The notes under the pieces are model-generated. The model was not told the origin of the DNA, did no database searches, and was given only the letters and a program-made list of their open reading frames with translations. A DNA stretch of 32,794 nucleotides from Methylobacterium sp. Lineage in GTDB: Bacteria > Pseudomonadota > Alphaproteobacteria > Rhizobiales > Beijerinckiaceae. The stretch lies in NCBI RefSeq assembly GCF_019745455.1, contig NZ_JAIETD010000147.1:1-32794 (forward strand), read 5' to 3'. Positions within the stretch are counted from its first letter, which is position 1; the number at the start of each line of letters is the position of its first letter. Below, piece after piece: positions 28,672-32,794 of the stretch. Position numbers and translations under genes: made by a program.

Positions 28672-29727
28672 ATGACGGACTGGAAGCGCCTCCTCAAAGC
28701 CGTGGCGCCGAACGCACGCGCCGACATCGTGGCGGTCTTCGTTTCGGATGCCGACAAGATCGCGGCCGCCGGGATCACGACGCCCCTGCGGATCGCCCAT
28801 TTCCTTGCGCAGGTCGTGCCCGAGAGCCAAGGGCTGACCCGGCTCGAGGAGAACCTGAATTACTCGGCGCAGCGCCTGCGCGTGATCTGGCCTAAGCGGT
28901 TCCCGACGCTGGCCGAGGCGAACAAGTACGCCAAGAACCCGAAGGCGCTGGCCGAGAAGGTCTATGGTGGCCGGATGGGCAATGTCCGCCCTGGCGACGG
29001 CTACCGCTATCGCGGCGGCGGCCTCGGCATGACGACGGGCCGGTCGAACTATCGCGCGGCAGGGTTTGAGGATCATCCCGAGGCGCTACGCACGCCGGCA
29101 ATCGCCCTGGCCTCCGCCCTCACCTTCTGGGTCGACAATCACTATGAGCGGTTCGCCGATCGCGATGACGTCGTCGGCCTGCGCCGTGTCTGGAACGGTG
29201 GCGATATCGGCCTCGACGAGACCAAGGCTGTCCTGGCCAAGGCGAAGGTCGTGATCCGGACTCTTCCGGCTCAGGCGAAGCTGAAGGCCCTCCGCTACCC
29301 GGTAGGCGTGGCTGACGGTGATCCTGGTGATCGCACCGTCGGCGCGGTGCAGCTCCTGCAGCGCCGTGAAGGCTTGCCCGTCACAGGCGAGCTCGACGAC
29401 GTGACGCTGGACTTGCTCGACACCGCCGAGCCTCTTGCGGTCGCGGCCAAGGATGCGGACCTCACCAAGAGCCGCACCGTCCAGGGCTCGGCGCTCGCTG
29501 GCACGTCCGGCCTCGGCCTCACGCTCGATAAGGCGATGGAGCTGAAGGATCAGGTCGAGCAGGCGCAGGTCCAGATTTCCGCTGGGACGGTCCTGGGGTT
29601 CGTTGCGGGCGTCCTCATCGTCGCCGGTGCGGCCTACGCCCTTTACGCCCGCTGGGACGACGCTGGGCGGCCTGTGCCGGCCCTTGTGGCCCGGCTCATC
29701 CCCAGCCTCGCCGGAGATCCCGCATAA
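28672..29727 (+). CDS. Endolysin: GH19-like catalytic domain, peptidoglycan-binding domain, C-terminal membrane anchor
   Basis: The 351-residue protein has a GH19/lysozyme-like domain (1-200): LRIAHFLAQVVPESQGL with candidate catalytic Glu51, a second acidic pair Glu59/Glu60, LNYSAQRLRVIWPKRF, AEKVYGGRMGN and a YRYRGGGLGMTTGRSNY segment (111-127). The last differs from the usual YRGRGxIQLTGRxNY by Gly-Met in place of Gln-Leu. A peptidoglycan-binding domain follows (about 210-252, DGDPGDRTVGAVQLLQRREGLPVTGELD), then a helical linker and one membrane segment at about 305-327. No signal peptide is present. It would cleave the glycan strands at lysis; the C-terminal anchor is unusual. Starts 17 bases after the terminator. 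Confidence 0.85.
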   Translation: MTDWKRLLKAVAPNARADIVAVFVSDADKIAAAGITTPLRIAHFLAQVVPESQGLTRLEENLNYSAQRLRVIWPKRFPTLAEANKYAKNPKALAEKVYGGRMGNVRPGDGYRYRGGGLGMTTGRSNYRAAGFEDHPEALRTPAIALASALTFWVDNHYERFADRDDVVGLRRVWNGGDIGLDETKAVLAKAKVVIRTLPAQAKLKALRYPVGVADGDPGDRTVGAVQLLQRREGLPVTGELDDVTLDLLDTAEPLAVAAKDADLTKSRTVQGSALAGTSGLGLTLDKAMELKDQVEQAQVQISAGTVLGFVAGVLIVAGAAYALYARWDDAGRPVPALVARLIPSLAGDPA

Positions 29728-30158
29728 TGCTCGGATTCCTCACCCTCGCCTGGGATGCGTTCTCGCCTCTCTCCGCCTTCATCGGCCTCTCCGGCATCGC
29801 GATCCTCGTGCTCGCGGTGCTGGGGGTGGCGCTGATCCCCGCCTTCCTGCGCAAGCCCGCCATCCTGCTCGGCTGCGGGATGCTTGCAGCCGCGGGGCTC
29901 TATCAGGCCGGACAAGCCGCTGGGGCGCACGCCGTCTTCGTGCGCCAGTCCGAGGCCGCGCTCTCCGCCGAAAAGCACCGGGCCGACCTCGCCGAGATCA
30001 TCACCGGCGAACTCGCCGTCCAGGCCACGGCCGACCTCGTCGCGTCTCAAAGAGACACGGCCAACCTGAAGGAAGTCCTCGATGCCATGTCCAAGGATCC
30101 GGATCGCAATCGCGTCTGCTCTACTCGCGATGACGCTAGGCGCCTGCGTAACCTCTGA
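29727..30158 (+). CDS. Inner-membrane spanin (Rz-like)
   Basis: This 143-residue protein has two hydrophobic segments (about 18-40 and 44-61), then a periplasmic coiled-coil-prone stretch (68-115, VRQSEAALSAEKHRADLAEIITGELAVQATADLVASQRD) ending with DARRLRNL. The start shares one base with the lysin stop. A lipoprotein gene begins inside its 3' end in the +1 frame, the classic Rz/Rz1 layout. It should link with the outer-membrane lipoprotein to fuse the two membranes in the last step of lysis. Two membrane segments are more than the single one of lambda Rz. Confidence 0.78.
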   Translation: MLGFLTLAWDAFSPLSAFIGLSGIAILVLAVLGVALIPAFLRKPAILLGCGMLAAAGLYQAGQAAGAHAVFVRQSEAALSAEKHRADLAEIITGELAVQATADLVASQRDTANLKEVLDAMSKDPDRNRVCSTRDDARRLRNL

Positions 30159-30396
30159 CGGCCCGGCCGCGGTGGATCCGCGTGCCCCCGGCAGCCGAGT
30201 GACGCTCCCGGCCGCGCCGCCCGGCGTCGCCGAGTGCTTGCGTCGGTCCTTCCCCGAGATCGCCGACCGCCCGCTGACCCGGAGTGACGTAGTTCGCATC
30301 ATCGGCTCGGCCAAGATCCTCGATCGCCAGAAGACCGCCTGCGGAGAGCGGGCCGTGCGCTGGATCGAGGCCGTGGTGCGCGACTTCGCCCGATAG
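30082..30396 (+). CDS. Outer-membrane spanin lipoprotein (Rz1-like)
   Basis: The gene starts inside the i-spanin gene (77-base overlap, +1 frame) after AAGGAAG. The 104-residue product has a lipoprotein signal (IAIASALLAMTLGAC, lipid-modified Cys22) followed by a Pro/Ala-rich stretch (TSDGPAAVDPRAPGS, PAAPPG) and a helical C-terminal domain with CLRRSFPEIADRPLTRSDVVRIIGSAKILDRQKTACGERAVRW. It is larger than lambda Rz1, with two further Cys that could pair. Overlap architecture and lipobox make the call; function follows from the family. Confidence 0.78.
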   Translation: MPCPRIRIAIASALLAMTLGACVTSDGPAAVDPRAPGSRVTLPAAPPGVAECLRRSFPEIADRPLTRSDVVRIIGSAKILDRQKTACGERAVRWIEAVVRDFAR

Positions 30397-30475
30397 CCCT
30401 TGCCGTCCCGCGGCCCCGCGGGGCGGCCACAAACACGCGCCCCGGCGCGCCGACAGCGCCTGCTAGGGGCCAGAC

Positions 30476-30775
30476 ATGCCGACGATTACCGACCCGCCCA
30501 TGGAGCGGCCCTTCGACCGGGCAAGCTCCAGCGATCAGGACCTCAAGAGCGACGTGCGGCTGGTTAAATATCAGGTCGAGCAGCTCGATAAGAAGTTCGA
30601 CACGCTCACGACTGAGCTGAAGAACTCCTACGCAACAAAGACTGAGCTGTCCGTCATCCGAGATGACGTGACCAGCTTGAAGAACAACGTCAGCTGGATC
30701 GTCAAGTTGATCCTCGGCGCCGTGATCATGGCGGTGCTCGGTGTCGTCCTGGTCAAGGGCGGAGTGACGCACTGA
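30476..30775 (+). CDS. XhlA-like holin candidate (coiled coil plus C-terminal membrane span)
   Basis: The 99-residue protein has a charged N-terminus, a coiled-coil-prone region (22-70, LKSDVRLVKYQVEQLDKKFDTLTTEL, KTELSVIRDDVTSLKNNV) and one membrane segment (73-94, WIVKLILGAVIMAVLGVVLV). This is the arrangement of XhlA-family proteins and of phage accessory holins. Placed in the lysis cluster, it is the best holin candidate in the window. The following gene starts at its stop (TGATG). Confidence 0.75.
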   Translation: MPTITDPPMERPFDRASSSDQDLKSDVRLVKYQVEQLDKKFDTLTTELKNSYATKTELSVIRDDVTSLKNNVSWIVKLILGAVIMAVLGVVLVKGGVTH

Positions 30776-31365
30776 TGACGATCCGGCACAATCCCCCTCC
30801 TCCCGGCTTGGAGCCGGACGTGCAGCGTCGCGCAGACCGAATCTACCAGCACGCGCTGGTGCTGGCCTTCGGGCCAGGCCGTCGACCCGTTCCATCGAAC
30901 GCCGTCTTCAACCGCCTCTACTGGCTGGCCGTCATGGTAGGGATGAGCTGGATCCTCTCAATGGCGATCGATCGGTCGCCTCCGGTAGAGATCGGCCCTC
31001 GCATCGTCATGAACGAGGGCGGCAAGGTCCAGCAGGGCGATCGGCTCCTGATCAGCTCCACGAGAAGGCGGCATCGCACCTGCGAGCTCGTCCGGCGCGT
31101 CTACGTGATCGATGGGCAGAACCGCCGGCATGATTTTGAGCCGGAAGAGTTCGATGCCTATGGTCCGGTGACCCCGGTTACCGAACCGGTCGAGACCGAG
31201 ACATCCGGTCCGTTCATCCCGTTCGATGCTGCCCCCGGCCGAGGGCGGTCCGTCACGGTCCTGGCGCACGACTGCAACACGCTTCAGCGCGCCTTGGGAT
31301 GGTCAATCGTGACCGTTCTCCCAACCGTCGAGTTCGAGATCGTCGCGCGATCCTCAACGCGCTGA
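30775..31365 (+). CDS. Unrecognised single-span membrane protein in lysis cluster
   Basis: No family recognised for this 196-residue protein. A 46-residue N-terminal cytoplasmic part precedes one membrane segment (about 48-65, LYWLAVMVGMSWILSMAI), leaving a periplasmic domain of about 130 residues. That domain starts with a beta pattern (EIGPRIVMNEGGKVQQGDRLLIS) and has Cys near 78 and Cys near 168 that may form a disulfide. Its start is coupled to the holin candidate. A terminator follows its stop. It may be an antiholin, an envelope-modifying or superinfection-exclusion factor. Confidence 0.6.
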   Translation: MTIRHNPPPPGLEPDVQRRADRIYQHALVLAFGPGRRPVPSNAVFNRLYWLAVMVGMSWILSMAIDRSPPVEIGPRIVMNEGGKVQQGDRLLISSTRRRHRTCELVRRVYVIDGQNRRHDFEPEEFDAYGPVTPVTEPVETETSGPFIPFDAAPGRGRSVTVLAHDCNTLQRALGWSIVTVLPTVEFEIVARSSTR

Positions 31366-31400
31366 CGCTCCTTTACAGCCTCTTCTGCTCTCAAACGCAC

Positions 31401-31439
31401 AGCGCCCCGCTGCCCTTCACGGGTGGCGGGGCGCTTTTT
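31401..31439 (+). terminator. Rho-independent terminator after the lysis cluster
   Basis: AGCGCCCCGC (31401-31410) pairs perfectly with GCGGGGCGCT (31426-31435), with an inner CCC/GGG pair, followed by TTTTT (31435-31439). Outer flanks AAACGC/GCGTTT extend symmetry. It faces the minus-strand genes to its right. Confidence 0.9.
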
Positions 31440-31444
31440 GCGTT

Positions 31445-31675
31445 TCAGGGATGACGCTGATTCCAGCCCGCAGCCATGGCGCCAATGAACGCTACCACTT
31501 CGGTACGGGTCGACGTTTGTATCAGCTGCGCTTCGTTCGCTGCCGCTTCTGCCAGCGCTATCGCCTCACCCTTTGAGATCACCTTCTTCGCGATGAGTAG
31601 ATCCACGAGATGATTAACCATTAAAGTGCTCGCTGCGGCGAGTGCATGCGCGCTTTTGCCATGTGTATCAAGCAT
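31445..31675 (-). CDS. Small helical protein of unknown function
   Basis: This 76-residue protein is Ala-rich and helical: KSAHALAAASTLMVNHLVDLLIAKKVISKGEAIALAEAAANEAQL. It has no membrane segment or signal peptide that I can define with confidence, although the stretch 13-29 is hydrophobic. ATG at 31675 has CCGGAG seven bases upstream. It is on the minus strand and ends close to the lysis terminator. It could be the distal gene of an operon with the HEPN-like gene 24 bases upstream. Confidence 0.6.
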   Translation of the reverse strand: MLDTHGKSAHALAAASTLMVNHLVDLLIAKKVISKGEAIALAEAAANEAQLIQTSTRTEVVAFIGAMAAGWNQRHP

Positions 31676-31699
31676 TACTACGCTCCGGCCTCAAAAGAA

Positions 31700-32338
31700 T
31701 TAAATAATATTGAGCTGCGGGTTTTTAATTTGTCTGCGCTCAAGAGGTGGTGGTCTTGCCGACCCGGTTGATATGTTAAGCCAGTCCTGTTGTAGGTCAC
31801 TCAACTCCTGCCCTATTTTTCGAAATTGATCGCTTCTTGCCCTAATTTGGGTAGCAGTGATTCCATTGTTGACAGCTGTTTTAAAATCAGTGGGAAACTT
31901 GGGATGTCCGAACGGAAGTGACAGCATCGGAACTCCTGCAGCACATTGGTCGGCGTCCAGGCTGGAGTCGAAGCGGGTCATAGCAACTTTATGGGCAAAA
32001 TCATTTCGGGCACGGCCTTCTTCATCAAGGCACTTCTTCAATTTTAACCATCGAGTAAGTATTAATTTTAGTTCATTTGCGTCTTCAGGACTCAAGTACC
32101 TGCATTGAAGCTTCACTGCGGTCTTGATTGCATCATCAACCAACTTGTTGCGGGCTTGAAAGCTCTTAACGGCATCCAGCACGGAGAAAGATACATCAAT
32201 AAACTTCGAGCCAGATGCGAGGTGAAAAACATGCGCGTGGGTGCTTTCGACCCCGGCCCAAATTGAAAGAGCCCTACCGACCTCTGTATAGATTAGCTCC
32301 AGCTCGTCTTTGGCTTGCTGAGGTGTAGGTGAAGCCAT
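31700..32338 (-). CDS. HEPN-like protein with RX4H motif
   Basis: This 212-residue, mostly helical protein contains RNDFAH at 111-116, the RX4-6H signature of HEPN-fold ribonucleases, set in a helix after LTRWLKLKKCLDEEGRA. Preceding segments (IYTEVGRALSIWAGVESTHAHVF, SVLDAVKSFQARNKLVDDAI) are consistent with the HEPN four-helix bundle. HEPN proteins commonly act in toxin-antitoxin, abortive infection and related defence. The coding DNA is much more AT-rich than the phage genes. It follows a partial gene with a 24-base gap. The motif is seen directly; RNA cleavage and defence role are inferred. Confidence 0.68.
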   Translation of the reverse strand: MASPTPQQAKDELELIYTEVGRALSIWAGVESTHAHVFHLASGSKFIDVSFSVLDAVKSFQARNKLVDDAIKTAVKLQCRYLSPEDANELKLILTRWLKLKKCLDEEGRARNDFAHKVAMTRFDSSLDADQCAAGVPMLSLPFGHPKFPTDFKTAVNNGITATQIRARSDQFRKIGQELSDLQQDWLNISTGSARPPPLERRQIKNPQLNII

Positions 32339-32362
32339 TGTGCCTGTGCCTGTGTTTCAGAG

Positions 32363-32794
32363 CTATAAATTCGGCTCGCCTTCGATCTTTTCCATACGCT
32401 GTAATTGCCAATGGGAAAAAGCAACAACAAAGATTTTCTCAAAAATGGTGCATAACTCGATGTATTGAATAGCGTCCTCGTGTCTCAAGTTCGCCGGCTT
32501 TGACTGCATAGCGGTGGTATACATACGCCTCAGGTTTGCGTACAAATCGTACACATCTTTACGACCAAGTTTCCTTTCGATTTCATAGAATAAAAAATCT
32601 GCAGGTGCTCTCTTGGCTTCGATCGGAAGGTTCTTGATATGAGTCGAAATAAATTCATCAATTTCTTCGAAACTTTTTCTAATAAGCTCGCTGGGTGAGT
32701 TGGTTGGCTCAAGCCGCTCAATCGAAATTGTGCTCTCGATGGTCGATGAACCTTCGGCTCTAGCAGTAAGACTGATCGCCTGGGCTTTCGTTGC
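32363..32794 (-). CDS. Unrecognised protein, partial (5' end beyond the right edge)
   Basis: The minus-strand frame is open from the right edge to TAG at 32363-32365, giving 143 residues of a longer protein; the start is outside the window. It is helical and charged: IRKSFEEIDEFISTHIKNLP, ADFLFYEIERKLGRKDVYDLYANLRRMY, LRHEDAIQYIELCTIFEKIFVVAF. No family recognised. It shares AT-rich composition with the HEPN-like gene 24 bases downstream and should be in the same operon, so it may be its partner or regulator. A GTG at 32554 would give only 63 residues and is less credible given the open frame upstream. Confidence 0.62.
   Translation of the reverse strand, partial: ATKAQAISLTARAEGSSTIESTISIERLEPTNSPSELIRKSFEEIDEFISTHIKNLPIEAKRAPADFLFYEIERKLGRKDVYDLYANLRRMYTTAMQSKPANLRHEDAIQYIELCTIFEKIFVVAFSHWQLQRMEKIEGEPNL

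Noticed and set aside
30407..30422. GC stem after the o-spanin gene (CCCGCGG with CCGCGGG)
   Set aside because: The loop would be only two bases and there is no T-run; too weak to call a terminator.
32530..32721. Minus-strand frame of 63 residues near the right edge
   Set aside because: It overlaps the frame that is open from 32363 to the edge; that frame is longer and lies in line with the downstream gene.

Overview
The window is the late (morphogenesis and lysis) half of a contractile-tailed, myovirus-type temperate phage or prophage. The DNA is GC-rich throughout and the genes are densely packed with one-base or ATGA overlaps. The host is most likely an alphaproteobacterium of the Hyphomicrobiales, perhaps Methylobacterium-like. 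That rests on overall composition, a signal-peptide thermonuclease with a C-terminal Cys domain, and a tiny secreted GSRGGPG-type peptide, both of which I associate with that group. No integrase, repressor, terminase or replication gene is visible, so neither prophage end can be placed. I found no tRNA, rRNA or CRISPR array.

Head and neck (1-6654): the C-terminal end of a portal protein fused to an Acb1-like 2H phosphoesterase domain, a DUF2213 prohead protease/scaffold, a decoration protein, the DUF2184 major capsid protein, a DUF4054 connector, a DUF3307 membrane protein, and neck/tail-completion proteins. Tail shaft (6735-8805): sheath and tube. Accessory island (8820-10490): a tiny secreted peptide on the plus strand, then three minus-strand genes (thermonuclease, DUF6883, DUF4926) inserted between the tube gene and the tail-assembly chaperones. 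Tail assembly (10508-14368): two overlapping chaperone frames, a gp10-like completion protein, a minus-strand membrane protein and the tape measure. Baseplate (14378-20161): gpU/circularisation-like protein, LysM protein, gpD-like hub, gpV spike, an unrecognised Gly/Ala-rich protein, GPW/gp25, gpJ, gpI-like.

Host recognition (20269-28580): a beta-helix-type fibre or spike, a DUF4376 chaperone-like protein, two proteins with carbohydrate-binding-like modules, a small protein, three tandem paralogous glycine-rich adhesins and a fibre-assembly-like protein, closed by a strong terminator at 28631-28654. Lysis (28672-31365): GH19-like endolysin with a peptidoglycan-binding domain and C-terminal membrane anchor, an overlapping Rz/Rz1-type spanin pair, an XhlA-like holin candidate and a membrane protein, closed by a terminator at 31401-31439.

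The right end (31445-32794) is transcribed on the minus strand and becomes visibly AT-rich. It holds a small unknown gene, a gene with an RNDFAH (HEPN-type RX4H) motif, and a partial gene running off the edge; it looks like an accessory or defence cargo segment. No gene-free stretch exceeds 300 bases. The most noteworthy items are the triplicated glycine-rich adhesin array, the portal-Acb1 fusion, the DUF4926/DUF6883 island with two palindromes upstream, and the HEPN-like operon.
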